From Larix kaempferi (Eukaryota; Streptophyta; Pinopsida; Pinales; Pinaceae), in the NCBI GenBank assembly GCA_027924585.1, contig BSBM01000753.1, forward strand, positions 28,174,501 to 28,238,500: a stretch of DNA of 64,000 nt, given 5' to 3'. Under the pieces are notes generated by a model. That model searched no databases, had not been told where the DNA came from, and worked only from the letters and a program-made list of their open reading frames with translations. Shown one piece after another: positions 1 through 11,962 of this stretch. The translations under genes and the position numbers were made by a program. Within the stretch, counting starts at the first letter, position 1; the number at the start of each line of letters is the position of its first letter.

Positions 1-1447
1 CAAGCTGGACCTTCATTTCATTTCTGTAGTGCACATGCACATGTCTATAGTCCACATGCACATGTCCTTTTAGTTCCGCGAAGGCATCTGTCTTACTCTC
101 GGTGACATTCTTGCCTAAACCGTTGAAGAGCTTGGAAACATGTGCATCACGACCAAGGTATTGCGTGTCACTTTTTCTCAGCACAGCTCTTCTGAGTCGA
201 TATGTTGAATATTGATCACCTACATTCTGACAGAAACGATCACGGAAATATTGGAAACCAGAGAACTTCCATCGACTGGCTTTGGTACATTAATTAGAGC
301 TTTGAGCCACATTAATTAGATCTTTGACAGGATGCATTAGTCGAAGAATGACTGATAGAACAGTAGTCTAAGCCGACTACAACATATAATATTTGATCTG
401 GTAGTCGACTGCATGATAGAAAATGTTTCCATAGTTTGTCGAGGTTCGACAGGAACATGAAGCTGAACAAAATGGTCAATGGCAATATGAACTTACATTA
501 CAAACATTACATTACATGTCGAACATTACATTTTATGAACTTGTTTCGATCACTTAGTCAAACCCCGACCACAACTTTAAGACTCGACCAATTACAATAT
601 CTCTACAATTCATGAACTGGACTATTATATAAAAATAAAATCACTCGTCGACCATAATCTTCTGGCCTGAGCCATAAAAAGCATTTGTCTTAAAAAATCC
701 CATAAACAAGCCAAGCCTGTCGTTTCCTGCTCATAACAGTAAAGATATCTTTGTTAACTTCCACAAACCCTATCATAGATAAAAAAAAAATGCAGTATCC
801 ATCTTTACTTGCGATACTTAAAATGGTCGAAACACGGTAAAATCGCGATTAGGTATAATGCTTAACCTAATCTCACAGGGTACCCAAAAAGCACGAATAA
901 GTTTAAGCAACCGTGCAAAAGAAAGAAAGGCATACATAATCCATAATTAGGCATTGCATTGCCTGTGGAAATGGCCAGAAACCATGGGACTCGACCTCGT
1001 GAGCTCTGCTCCGGAGGGAATTTTTTAATTGAATTATTTAAATGAATATTCATTTAATTAAGTAGATTTTGTAATAATGTAGGTTTACAGAGACCGACCG
1101 TGAAACTGGATGCGAGGTATAGCGAAGTGTAAGGCTTTGGGCGCCTAGTACCTTTGCTTTTAAATCCTGGCCGCACGTTATTGAGTAATACGCAGGGGAT
1201 ATTTTAGAATTTATGGCAATAACGTGTTGGGAAAAACCGAAAAATCAGAGGACAGAACATCGGAGCAGCGTGAAAACCAATGAGAAAGCACCATCCACGT
1301 GGCAGTATTCCATTCGCTCTATAAGCGAGGAATTTAGCAGACTTGGATGGTCATGCTTCTCGTTGGTGAAACTCCTTCGGCGTAATTAATATAAACATTA
1401 CTCCAACATTTCCAACAAGTGCTGGCTGGACTCCTTCGATGGACATC
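1..1447. other. Unassigned intergenic DNA
   Basis: No credible gene is visible. The 280-660 stretch is rich in short TCGAC/GTCGA motifs and the rest is AT-rich with short spurious ORFs. The 860-1210 block has a composition break and could be an old LTR fragment, but no paired copy or PBS is present to support that. Confidence 0.4.
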
Positions 1448-2193
1448 TAGAAGACAAGCATGATTGAATTTACTTACTACATTATACATCATGTTAGACT
1501 TAACATAAGCATTCCTTACAACATTGACAACTTGGGCTGGTTCCACTCCTTTAAATTTTATGTTTTTTTAATTGACCTAGGATTCTAGAACATGTTAAAT
1601 ATGCAATTGTCGATTATTCTCGTACATCAAGCTTTATTTTTATCCATATACAAAAGTGGACATATAATAGAGAACTGAGGTTTTTTCTACTTACCACATT
1701 TTAGATTGTTGTATATTCGACAGAGGCATCAACCTCCCAACATTGCCAAGCATGATTGACAACACTTTTTTCAATTACAATTTATTTTTGTTTGGAATTG
1801 AGATAGGGTTCTATAATATAGAAGACAAGCAGGATTGGGTTTAATTCCTACATTATACATCATCTTAGACTTAACATAATCTTTCGTTCCAACATTGCCA
1901 ACTTGGGATGATTGCACTCCTTTAAATTCTACATTTTTTTATAAAATTGACTTGGGATTCTAGAACATGTTAAATATGCAACTGTCCATTCTTCTCGTAG
2001 ATCAAGATTTATTTTTATCCATCCACAAAAGTGGTAATCTAATAGAGAACTAAGGTTTTTTCTACTTACTACATTTTAGATTGTTGTATACTCGATACAA
2101 GCATCAACTTCCCAACATTGCCAAGCACGATTGACAACACTTTTTTCAATTATAATTTCTTTTTCTTTGAAATTGAGATAGAACTCTACAATA
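1448..2193. repeat. Tandem duplication, two copies of about 371 bp
   Basis: Copy 1 (1448-1818) and copy 2 (1819-2193) start with the same tagaagacaagca string and share long blocks, including gattctagaacatgttaaatatgca and the attttagattgttgtata block. They differ by scattered substitutions and short indels, so the duplication is not recent. No coding capacity is shared. Confidence 0.85.
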
Positions 2194-3240
2194 TGGCATA
2201 GACCTAATTGCCCATTCTCTTTGTAGACTAGTTTTTTTTTCAATCTATGAAAATGGATGAACATCTATCAAACAAGCAAAGCTTGATGCACTTACTAAAC
2301 TATAGATAAATGTGTACTTAACACATGCATATCTCCTGTCATTGCTATGCAAAACATTAACAACTTCTGCGACATAGAAGAGATAAAATGTTGAATTGGA
2401 AATTATTTATTCAATTAAATTATTTTTATCAGTTATTTCATTGTTAACCTGTATTAATAAAAAGCTATTTATATTGTTTACTGAATTGGAGATATCTTGG
2501 GTCCTTCACTAATGGAATGGCCCATTTTCCAGTATGAGAGTAATAATATGCAACCAAATTAGAGAAGGCCTTGAGCTCCTCCCCATTCAAAAAAAGTAAA
2601 AAGAGTGTATGTCCATGATGGAAGAAAGGATCGAATTTATGAAGGCATTCAAGTTGCACCAAGGCAATATGTCAAAAGATTTAAACACACAAATTCAACA
2701 AAAGGCATCAATTAGTTTGAAATAGGAATCTTAAAATACATTCAGACCCCTGTATCGGGAGTGAAACATTTAGCTTTTCTAAAACCGAGCTTGGGTAGAA
2801 GACTCAGAGGAAAAATCCTTTGAGAGTGATGACAAACCAAAGGCTAGAAACACATTAGAAACAACTACAGGCATATCACTCTTTGTTAGACACCTTTTAT
2901 GCTCAATGTGAGGGTCACTTAACCTGGGGGGGCAAGACAACTTGTTTACCAGGATTCTTGTTAAATTGCATATTACTAACAACCAACAAATTGACAAGTT
3001 GAGAAGGTTGATTCCCCATTCCCAATACCCGATGTTCGCATCTTGTAAAAATGTATTTTCTGTGAGCAAAAAGATTACCAAAGTTTCCATCAAAACTCTT
3101 GCACTATCTAATGATTGTTCAATACTAAAACAGGGCACACTGCCATTTAATTGGCCTTCAATGCCAATGGAGGCCACAACTGTATGAAAATGACTCACCC
3201 TACATCTAAACATTTCATTTTTGCTTTACTTAACAGAACA
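2194..3240. other. Unassigned region with one 144-codon ORF
   Basis: The longest open frame is on the minus strand at 2779-3213. Its translation has no domain I recognise and the opposite strand is also open for 81 codons, which argues against coding. A second minus frame at 2465-2662 contains a short patch (LVAYYYSHTGKWAIPL) that vaguely resembles helical-repeat proteins, too little to name. This could be a pseudogene exon or chance. Confidence 0.3.
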
Positions 3241-3245
3241 TGAAC

Positions 3246-4055
3246 ACTCAATATCTGAATTTGAAACAAACCAAAAAATTTAATCCATGGAATATAAAAC
3301 ACACAGAATACAATGATATACCTACTTTGATCCAGATGGGTATCGGAGGCCACCCACCTATCCCTCTGGCTCAGATCAGTGTTTTGTCAAAATTTCTATG
3401 GTTTTTTCGGTTCCTAAACTTCCAGGGCCATTTTGAGGCTCTAAATGATGTTTTTTTGCGATCCATTTTCTAAATGTTAGCTTAACGCTAACATGTAGTA
3501 GGAGCTCTCATCTTGTATTTCTCAGGTAGGCCTTTCCACCGAGCTATAATTCTCCTGAAATGAAGTTCGTATGCAAAAGTTATGACCCCAGGAAGTTGAC
3601 TGCTCAACTACCCCCCCTGGGGCCCACAAGCTTTGAGACGGTTCACCTCCTAGGGTTAGGTTTTTGGATGTTTAGGGTTCCTTGCTTCATGTTTTTGATA
3701 AACAAGGCCCCTTGGCCTCTTTTTTGGAGATTATCTTGGTCACAGATGAGTGTAGCCGCCACATCTCTTATCAGGGATAAGCTACCACCATTCTAGCTAT
3801 GTATTGCTCAGCAGTTTTTACAGTCTCTCTATTTCATTAATTAATATAAGTGTGTGTTTACTGTATCACTGTGTTCTCTGCAATATTATTGTGCCTACTT
3901 TGTTATTTGCTTCATTCATTTTGTTCCTGCATAAATCTGGATCATACTTAGAGCATTTTCATATCTGAATTTGAAACAAAGAAAAAATTTAATCCCTGAA
4001 CTGGAAAAAAAAACTAATTCATGGAATATAAAAAATAGAGAATACAATGACACAT
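3246..4055. repeat. Pair of about 85-bp direct repeats flanking about 630 bp of unknown sequence
   Basis: The string atatctgaatttgaaacaaa followed by an aaatttaatcc ... catggaatataaaa ... agaatacaatga block occurs at about 3250-3325 and again at about 3961-4050, the second copy with a short A-rich insert. The intervening sequence (about 3330-3955) holds no recognisable gene. Either a segment was duplicated or DNA was inserted with flanking duplication. Confidence 0.6.
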
Positions 4056-4318
4056 CTAGTTAGAGCATCTGAAGAAATTTTCAATGGAAACATTATACAT
4101 TAGAGAAGCATCTAACTCTGAGACACATCGATAAAAAAGACACAAGACTACAACAAAGACGAGGGTGTGTGCTGGGAACTAGTTCGCAGGTCATCTGTGA
4201 GAGCTGGTGCATACATGCAAAATCTAGGACAACCAAGTGAACCTAGGATTACAAGTAATTTGAGCAGATATTGAGATCCCCAAGCGATCAATCTCCTAGA
4301 TCACCGGGCTCGGCCATC

Positions 4319-4742
4319 CAAAGTTATGTGGTCGAGTAGCAACCAAAGGTAGCATACGATTGATCCAATGACCTAGGTGGGCTCATGAGAGTTCAATTTC
4401 CTATACCGAGTTCAACAATTGAATTACAGACCAGGTCAATTGCATCGAGCTAAACACTAGAAATGTCCCAATTCCAAAAACTAGTTCGTGGCATTACTAC
4501 TAAGCCTATGACAAGTATGAAACAAAGGAACAAAGTTATGTGGTAGAGAAGCAACCAAAGGAAGCTGACGATTGATCAAATGACCTAGGTGGGCTCATGG
4601 GAGATCAATTTCCTATATTGAGTTCAACAATTGAATCGCACACCAGGTCAATTGCATCGAGCTAAACACTAGAAATGTCCCAATTCCAAAAATTAGTCGG
4701 CAGCATTACTACTAATCCTATGACTGGTATAAAACAAAGGAC
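4319..4742. repeat. Tandem duplication, two copies of 212 bp
   Basis: Copy 1 (4319-4530) and copy 2 (4531-4742) both begin caaagttatgtgg or its variant, share the gacctaggtgggctcatg and gcatcgagctaaacactag blocks, and end in aacaaagga. Divergence is roughly 10% by eye. It ends just before the left LTR of copia-1. Confidence 0.8.
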
Positions 4743-4844
4743 GAGTTTCCTGCAGATATTGACTGAAGGGATAGAGGAAGAACACCGAAACCAGACTACG
4801 AATTTTAAAAAACATTTGAATATGGGAAAACAACATACAATAAG

Positions 4845-5437
4845 TGTTAATATTATATGCTACCATAGACTAGATTGCAAATTCATTAGCATTCAATACA
4901 TTGTTCACAATAGCAACATAATCAGGATATCTGAAAGATACACAATCACAAAGCACAAAAACAATATACCTTGGGAAACCCTCAAGGGGAAGAAAACCCA
5001 AGAAGAACTTCCTCAATATAGATGATCAAGTACAATGCCCCAAAAACATGTCTCACAAATAAGAGAGACAAAAAGACCACACTCTGGACTCAAGCCACTC
5101 CTTCTTCTCCTTCGCAGATATCTCTCTTGCTACACTAATGCGAATTGAACAAGTGAGTGAATGAATAAATGACAGAGTCTCTCCTTCTATTTATACATTA
5201 CTTTTGACCTAACCTTTAACTCAACTAGGTCAGCCCCAGTAATCCTAACTGGGCCGACTTCTCTAGAGAGACTCAATTACCACTTATATTACATTTACTT
5301 GGGTGCTAACAACCTGACTTACAATGGAGGGTTAACCTCATGACCTTTACATGACCAAATGTAATAATGACATCCTCGACGAAGTTACAATAATAAAGTA
5401 CAAGTAGAATATACTTCGAAGTTACATTAATTTAACA
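4845..5437 (-). repeat. copia-1 3' LTR (593 bp)
   Basis: It begins tgttaatattatatgc and ends tttaaca on the plus strand and matches the right LTR on both sides of its nested insertion. A TATAAATAGAAGG-type box (plus strand ccttctatttata) lies near 5190-5204. The adjacent tract 5438-5450 (minus strand ggttaagggggag) is the polypurine tract. Confidence 0.9.
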
Positions 5438-5450
5438 CTCCCCCTTAACC
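5438..5450 (-). other. copia-1 polypurine tract
   Basis: On the minus strand the run AAGGGGGAG sits directly before the LTR start TGTTAAAT, the normal position for priming plus-strand DNA synthesis. Confidence 0.85.
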
Positions 5451-5561
5451 AGAAGGGTATTCTATTGACAACAACATCTGCATGTGTAACTCTATACAAC
5501 ATCATCAGAGAGAGGAGGGCATCAACAACAACATTGATACATCTATAAATCATTGGAAGTT

Positions 5562-5740
5562 CTTCAACATCATCATCTTCAGCAATGGAGCATCCTCATC
5601 TTCAACACTGGAACATCAACATCTTCAGCACCGGAGCATCCTCATCTTCAGTACTGGAACATCACCTGCGGTACTGGAGCATCCTCATCTTCAATACTGA
5701 AACATCATCTACAACACTGGAATATCATCAAGAGCATCAC
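5562..5740. repeat. Imperfect 23-bp tandem repeat
   Basis: About eight units of the form catcctcatcttcaacactggaa, some shortened, lie inside copia-1 between the 44-bp array and the polypurine tract. The array stays open in three plus frames because of its composition; I do not regard these as genes. Confidence 0.75.
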
Positions 5741-5799
5741 CTGCAGTACACATATGATCCTTCCTTTCGGAACTAGGGATCAATTCCAACACTAGATCA

Positions 5800-6612
5800 A
5801 CATTTAAGACTATCCTTCCTTTCGAAACTCGGGACCTCTGTTTAGGGATTACCAATCCTACCACAATCATTTAAGACTATCTTCGTCTTGGGATAATCAG
5901 ACCCAACACATTCATTTAAGACTATCTCAGTCTAGGGATGATCGAACCCAACACAATCATTTCAGACTATCTCAGTCTAGGGATGATCAGACCCAACACA
6001 ATCATTTAAGACATCTTTGTCTAGGGACGATCAGACCCAACACAATAATTTAAGACATCTCTGTCTAGGGATGATCGGACCCAACACAATTATTTAAGAC
6101 ATCTCTGTCTAGGGATGATCGGACCCAACACAATTATTTAAGACATCTCTGTCTAGGGATAATCGAACCCAACACAATTATTTAATACATCTCTGTCTAG
6201 GGACAATTGAACCCAACACAATTATTTAAGACATCTCTGTCTATGGACAATTGATCCCAACACAATTATTTAAGACATCTCTGTCTAGGGACAATCGATC
6301 CCAACACAATTATTTAAGACATATCTGTCTAGGGATAATCGATCCCAACACAATTATTTAAGACATCTCTATCTAGGGACAATCGATCCCAACACAATTA
6401 TTTAAGACATCTCTATCTAGGGATCATCCATCCCAACACAAGTATTTAAGACATCTCTGTCTAGGGACAATCAATCCCGACACAATTATTTAAGACATCT
6501 TTGTCTAGGGAAAATCGATCCCAACACAATTATTTAAGACATCTCTGTCTAGGGACAATCGATCCCATCACAACTCAAGATCAACATTTAAGACTATCTA
6601 TGTCTAGGGATG
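5800..6612. repeat. 44-bp minisatellite inside copia-1
   Basis: About 17 head-to-tail copies of a 44-45 bp unit of the form cacaattatttaagacatct plus ctgtctagggacaatcgatcccaa. Spacing is regular in the middle (unit starts at 6041, 6085 and 6129) and the ends are more divergent. The array occupies the segment between the RNase H stop region and the polypurine tract of copia-1, where a typical copia element has almost no sequence. Confidence 0.9.
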
Positions 6613-6644
6613 ATCAATCCCACTGCACCACAGTATCATCAGCA

Positions 6645-7228
6645 CTACTCCCCCTTTCGAGGGAAGTCCTTTCGGACTATACCAAGGTTTTCATGGAAGT
6701 GCTCAAACTTCACTCGAGACAGAGGCTTAGTCAACACATATACAACCTGCTCATCCATGCTCACGTACTGGAGCTTTATAGCTCCCTTATGCACCATATC
6801 AAGGATGTAGAAATACCGTATTTCTATGTGTTTTGACCTCTCATGGAACACAGGGTTCTCTGTCATAAAATCATTGTGGTATCCAAATCCAAATCAAACA
6901 TATCTGATAACAACTACCAAAGCCATATGGCTTCACAACTCGCAGAACAAGTTGCAATATACTCTGCCTCTGCAGTGCTGAGAGCCACACTGGACTGCTT
7001 CCTGCTTAGCCATGAGATCATGGCTGACTCCAGACTGTAACATCTACCTAAAGTGCTCTTCCTATCCGAGACACTTCTAGCCCAATTAGAATCTTTATAA
7101 CCATACAGTCTGAATTCATGGTCTCGAGTATAATTGAGACCATAGTCTATTGTACCTTTTAGGTACCTCATCACATGCTTTGCAGCTACAATATGCACCT
7201 GTCTAGGCTCAACCAGATACTGACTCAA
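6645..7228 (-). pseudogene. copia-1 RNase H domain, broken
   Basis: Two minus-strand frames (7228-6914 and 6866-6645) give the Ty1/copia RNase H. The first carries RYLKGTIDYGLNY, DRKSTLGRCYSLES and ALSTAEAEYIA. The second carries PVFHERSKHIEIRYFYI and TKPLSRVKFEHF. These domains degrade the RNA strand during reverse transcription. The frame breaks between 6866 and 6914, so the domain is split. It follows the RT on the same strand. Confidence 0.85.
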
Positions 7229-7325
7229 GGTGTTTAAAATTTACAACAAAGCATATATCTGGCCTCGTATTCGTCAGATACATCAGCGACCCAATAATCT
7301 GCCTATATAGAGTCACATCCACTAA

Positions 7326-8084
7326 TTATGACGAAGTATCAGATAATAACTCTAAGTTGGTACCCATGGGTGTGGCCATGGATTTGCACTCCAACATATC
7401 AAATATTTTCAATATTTCCACTGCATACTTAAGGAAGATTCCCTCTGGGCTCTGCCATACCTCTAGAGCTAGAAAATAATGCATTAAGCCAAGGTCCTTC
7501 ATCTCAAATTTTGTAGAGAGCTTCTCTTTGAACTCTAAGATTCTCTTCTCATTACCTGTCAGGAAAAACTCATCCACATATAGCAATAATATGACTGGTT
7601 CATCATCCAAAATCTTGAAGTAAATTTTAGGATCAACTTTACTCTTAGTAAAGCCCAAGCTCGTCAGAAAACTGTCAATCCTTCCATACCAAGCTCTTGG
7701 ATCTTGCTTTAACCCATACAAACTCTTCAATTTGCAGACATGCGTCTCTTTGTTTTCAACCTCAAAACCTTGTGGTTGTTCTATGTACACTTCCTCCTCA
7801 ATAACACCATTCATGAAAGTTGTTTTCACATCCATGTGGTGTAACTTCCACTTCATCGTGGCTGCTAGTTCCATGATGGTTCTAATTGAAGTGTACCTTT
7901 CTACAAGAGAAATTGTTTCCTCATAATCGATTCCTTCCTTTTGAGAGAATCCTTGAGCCACAAACCTAGCTTTGTATTTCTCAATACTTCGATCCGAAGT
8001 AAGTTTTATCTTGTATATCCATGTGGAAGATACCACACTTTTACCTTTTGGTTTGGGAACTATGTCCCATACATCATTCTCCAT
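7326..8084 (-). pseudogene. copia-1 reverse transcriptase domain
   Basis: A 252-codon open frame with Ty1/copia RT motifs: KYKARFVAQGFSQKEGIDYEET, LHHMDVKTTFMNG, YGLKQDPRAWY and FEMKDLGLMHYFLALEVW. The catalytic box reads YVDEFF instead of YVDD, so the second aspartate is changed and polymerase activity would be expected to be lost. The region before it (minus strand 8427-8173) is the usual linker between integrase and RT. No integrase is recognisable upstream. Confidence 0.9.
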
Positions 8085-8429
8085 TATTGACGGGTATTAT
8101 TCCATCATAGCTTCTACCCATTCTTTCTTTTGAATGGCCTCTTCGAAGCAAGTAGGTTCTTTATCAACAAGATCACACATCAAAGCCACATAAATGAAAA
8201 ATGGCTTTGGCCTCTTGATTTCTCTTGTGGAGCCTCTGGATCTCCATACTTCTCTGCATCTTGAATAATTTCACGAGCCCAAGCTGGTTTTCTCTTGTGA
8301 GAAATATAGTCATGGATGGAGGTTCTTTGGGCTCCAACATATCATGATCTTCCGGAGTCTCATCATCGTGAGAGGGTGCAACCTCTGCAACTCTAGGAGG
8401 TACACATTCTTCATATACTTCGATCACAC

Positions 8430-9160
8430 CATGAGTCTGGCTATCTCATCATAGTCGACTTCCTCTACTTGATTTCACAAGTCTTGTTTATATTTGAACC
8501 ATTGTCACTTGTTCTACGGAACAAGTCTCATCGTTCTTCATTTGTAGATGATCGTTTGTGCGATATTTCCTACAAGTCAAATTAAATAGCATGGTTAGAA
8601 GCATTTCATAGTTTCCAAAAAAATATGCATAAAGCATAAGTCACACTGTCATAATGCTATCAATAACACAACATTTATTCATACCCCACATTCATATGGT
8701 AACTTTCTAGATGCTTTCCATCTCTACCAGGACATTATTAAGAGTGTGCACTACTCCCAATATGTCAACAAAGAGGTTTCACTCTAGATAAGTAGCAATG
8801 GAATGTTGTATAGCACCATAAGCTACTTACCCATCACATGCATATCAATGCAAACATGCATAACACACATCCTAAATAAATGTGTACATAACTGGACACT
8901 ATCATTTAAACGATTTGATAGAAATGGTAATTCAAATACTTATCTTTGTTTGTTTGGTAGGATCTCTTTTGTTCCTAGTCTCCTTGCAGGGATTACTGAA
9001 ATGTATGATGGTGAGCTCTAATTCATCATCAGAGTTCTTGAACCAATCTTGTACATTACTTCTCCTATTCTCCTAGTGAAGCTTTCTGAGGGGAGTCCTT
9101 TTCTTCAAGATTGGAGAGAGTGCTTTCAAGCACCATTATTACAAGACACATTCTTTGATG
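8430..9160 (-). other. copia-1 region where protease and integrase are expected
   Basis: No DSGA protease motif, GAG-pre-integrase or DDE integrase motif could be found in any minus frame. The right part (about 9060-9230) still reads as the acidic tail of gag, with a run of glutamate codons. The remaining 600 bp are unrecognised, so this copy has a deletion or replacement. Confidence 0.55.
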
Positions 9161-10064
9161 TCTCCCTTTAGTAACTTCCTGGGAGGTTCTTCTTCTTTTT
9201 CTTCTTCTTCTTCATCTTCGACAAAATGAGCATGATATCTTTTATTGCTCTTCTGATTGTAATCTTCTTTTCTACATTTTTTTCTGGACAATCTTTCGCA
9301 ATATGTCCCATCTTATCACACCAGAAACATAGAAAAGAAGAGTAGTCTCTTCGCTTGTAGTTTCCCTTCTTATACTTTTGAAACTTATTTGGAGGATGGA
9401 ACTCCTTATGATTTTCCTTCTTGAAATGAGATTTTCCTTTTCCTCTCTTTGTATGGGTAGCTATATCTTGATTATCATCCTTGAGTAGTGCTTCTCGATT
9501 TGCTACTCTAGATTCCTCCTAGACACATTCTTCCCATACAGCTTCGAATAGTAGACTTTCCTTTCTTGCACACATGGTATGGATAAAGGAGTCCCAAGGT
9601 CTAGTAAGGACATTGAGAGAAGTCATTACCAACTCGTCTTCACCAAGGGTGTCTCCAACAGCTTCTAGTTGTTCCTTGAATTAGGAAACCCTTGTAAAGT
9701 ATTCTTGAATGGATTCCCCTTGGCTCATCTTTGTGTTCTTGAGTTGAGCTCTCAAATTCATCTTCTGATTTATGTTTTTCCCTTCATACATTTTGCTTAG
9801 GGCATCAAACATCTCTTTTGGAGTCTTCTCAGAGGACACTTGAGGAATCAAGTGATCTTTAATGGATTCTGCTATGATCCTCATAGCCCTAATCATATCC
9901 TTCTTCTGCTTCTCCTTAGCTTCAGCTTCTTTGGGTTCGGGTACAACTTATTTAACAAACTTGGTAAGGTCATTCTCTTCTAGAATGAGACCAATCCTAT
10001 ACTTCCAAGCATGAAACTTATCTATGCCTTCCAAGTTGTCATCAAGCTTGGTGCTTAGTGCCAT
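9160..10064 (-). pseudogene. copia-1 gag, decayed
   Basis: A start ATG is at 10064 on the minus strand. The N-terminus resembles copia gag (LDDNLEGIDKFHAWKYR), followed by a UBN2-type core (9896-9681: IRAMRIIAESIKDHLIP, KMYEGKNINQKMNLRAQL). A zinc knuckle of form CX2CX4HX4C is readable at about 9283-9330 (CFWCDKMGHIAKDC). In-frame stops interrupt it near 9950, 9675 and 9520, so no full-length capsid protein can be made. Confidence 0.8.
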
Positions 10065-10448
10065 CGCAATCCAGGGAGCAGAAAATAATCAAAAATCAAA
10101 ATTTCTCAAAATGAAAAACTGAACTCACCAAAATATGCGCTTGACTAAGGCGAGTATGCTGGTGTACTTGGATTTTGAAAATTCCAAAATTTCACCCTTC
10201 AAAATGGACTTGCGAATTTTAGATCTGCAGTTTTCTGGCTTTTTCTGGTCCAAAGTCAAACTAGGGTTTGACTTTCCAAGATTTTTACCCACTCAAAAAT
10301 TTTGATCTTGGTACCAAAATTTTGCTCTTGGAGAGGCGCACTTCCCTATTCCAATAGCACGAAAAAATTCCACTTCTGTGAAAAGCCCTAATTTTTCACT
10401 TCCAAAGAGAGAGATAGATTTTTACCTTGTGGAAGTTGCTCTGTTCAA

Positions 10449-10464
10449 GGTAGCTCTGATACCA
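10449..10464 (-). other. copia-1 primer binding site
   Basis: On the minus strand the sequence TGGTATCAGAGCTACC follows directly after the 5' LTR end (CTTAACA). It matches the usual plant PBS complementary to the 3' end of initiator tRNA-Met. Confidence 0.9.
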
Positions 10465-10521
10465 TGTTAAGATTATATGCTACTATATAATAGATTGAAA
10501 ATTCATTACAATTCAATACAT

Positions 10522-10762
10522 TGAGCCAAATATTTATTAGCTCACACAATTAAGTTACCAAAAGACCTGGTAAACTAAATAAGCCATGAATAATGGACAT
10601 GATATTGAATATTGAATAGATAAAAAGATGATAGATTACAGTGATGTCTTGGCCTTAAATATGGCTTGGACACTTGATGTTGAGGAGACGCCTCCTTTCA
10701 TAATAACATTAATTAACCTAACTATTAATTATTTCAGTATTATCTTATTTATGTTCATTACA
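10522..10762 (-). repeat. Nested element 3' LTR (241 bp)
   Basis: Starts tgagccaaatatttatt and ends tgttcattaca on the plus strand. It pairs with 13044-13284. The adjacent minus-strand sequence CTAAGAGAGTGACAA serves as the polypurine-tract position, although it is not a pure purine run. Confidence 0.9.
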
Positions 10763-10821
10763 TTGTCACTCTCTTAGAAAGGCTTTGTCCTCAAAGCCTT
10801 ATAATGTTGTCGTATCATTCT

Positions 10822-11052
10822 TTACGATGTCAAGGCTGATGAAACATGTCGATACAAACTACTAAGTGTAGAGCATAACTTTCGATATGTGGATGGGTCA
10901 ATCCATCCCAAATTGATTTGTTGCTGACTGTTGGGATTCGCTACTGATCTGTCATCAAGAGCTTTGATCACATTAGTACCATTATCTTTCAACATTTCCC
11001 ACTTTTTAGAATATCGGTTTTTATGGTTGGGGCATCGATAGGGACTTTTCAC
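10822..11052 (-). CDS. Unknown ORF of nested element
   Basis: A 76-codon minus-strand frame near the 3' LTR. It has no cysteine/histidine knuckle and no known retroelement motif. It may be the C-terminal remnant of the same protein as the upstream coiled-coil frames, since all lie on the element's sense strand. I cannot assign a function. Confidence 0.3.
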   Translation of the reverse strand: MKSPYRCPNHKNRYSKKWEMLKDNGTNVIKALDDRSVANPNSQQQINLGWIDPSTYRKLCSTLSSLYRHVSSALTS

Positions 11053-11290
11053 AATGTCATTTTATTTTACGAGTGTCATCTTTTGAGCATTGATCTGAGC
11101 TGGAAGTTGTATTTTCGTCCCTTGAGGTTTTAAGGTTTTGTTCTATATATTTTCCAACTTTTTTCTCTAACTGCATGTTATTATTTTGAAACTTCTTAAT
11201 CAATTCTACTTGCGATTTTATGTCATCTTCAGACTTCTTAAGTTGTTCCTTAAGATCTTCGTTATGACTTATGATGCAACTATTTTCTTC

Positions 11291-11962
11291 CTATTTGTCT
11301 AGAAGTTTTCCTTCAATGTCTTCTGTAGATTGTTCTGTCTTTCGACTATTTTTCAACTTCTTAATTTTTGTGACTAGTGTCTTGTTGTGATTTCTTAATC
11401 TGAAAATTTCTTCGGAATTGTTGGATAGTGCTTTATTACTCTTTGTGATCTCCAACTTGTGTGTCTTTTTAGAGTCATCATTTTGTTGTTGAAGAGCTTT
11501 TATCTGTTGTTGACATTGGCCGACCTCTGATTCTTGACTTTCTAATTTATGTCGTATCTGTGTTAGTTCTTCATCCTTGTCGCTAACGATTTTGTTCAAG
11601 CGTATTATTTCCGCTTCGTAATCGTTTATGTCTTTCTTTATATCTTGATTTTTCAATCTCTGATTGAAATCGTTTTCGTCTTTTAATTCCTCAATTTGCG
11701 CACATAATTTTTCTATATGATTTTTCTAGTCGGAAATGTTTTGTTCCTTGTACTTTCCTTGTATCTTATGTATTTCAATTATTACTTCCAATTTTGTATT
11801 CCTGTCGCATAAATCTTCGTTGTCTCTTCGATAACGCTTTAACTTGGCTTCTAATTTCTCTATTTGTAATCGCAAACTGGCTTCCATGGTTTCTGACTTC
11901 TTCGACGTTAGATACTCGTTATGGACTTTAGATGGTCTCATACTTTTTCTTTTTTTTAACAA
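11291..11962 (-). pseudogene. Coiled-coil protein remnant of nested element
   Basis: Two minus-strand frames (11962-11726 and 11656-11291) with intervening frames also rich in the same residues. Both are strongly charged with Leu/Ile at heptad-like spacing (for example IEKLEAKLKRYRRDNEDL and IIRLNKIVSDKDEELTQI), typical of a long coiled coil. A stop near 11728 separates them. In an LTR element such a protein would occupy the gag position and could mediate particle assembly, but no capsid signature or zinc knuckle is visible, so this role is inference. It could also be a captured host gene fragment. Confidence 0.5.

Noticed and set aside
2465-2662. Exon of a proteasome-activator-like protein
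   Set aside because: Only about four of fourteen residues resemble the remembered motif; too weak to call.
5482-5795. Three overlapping plus ORFs of 63-80 codons
   Set aside because: They are translations of the 23-bp repeat inside copia-1, opposite to the element's sense strand.
8803-9076. Plus-strand ORFs as genes inside copia-1
   Set aside because: They are short, overlapping, antisense to the element and without motifs.
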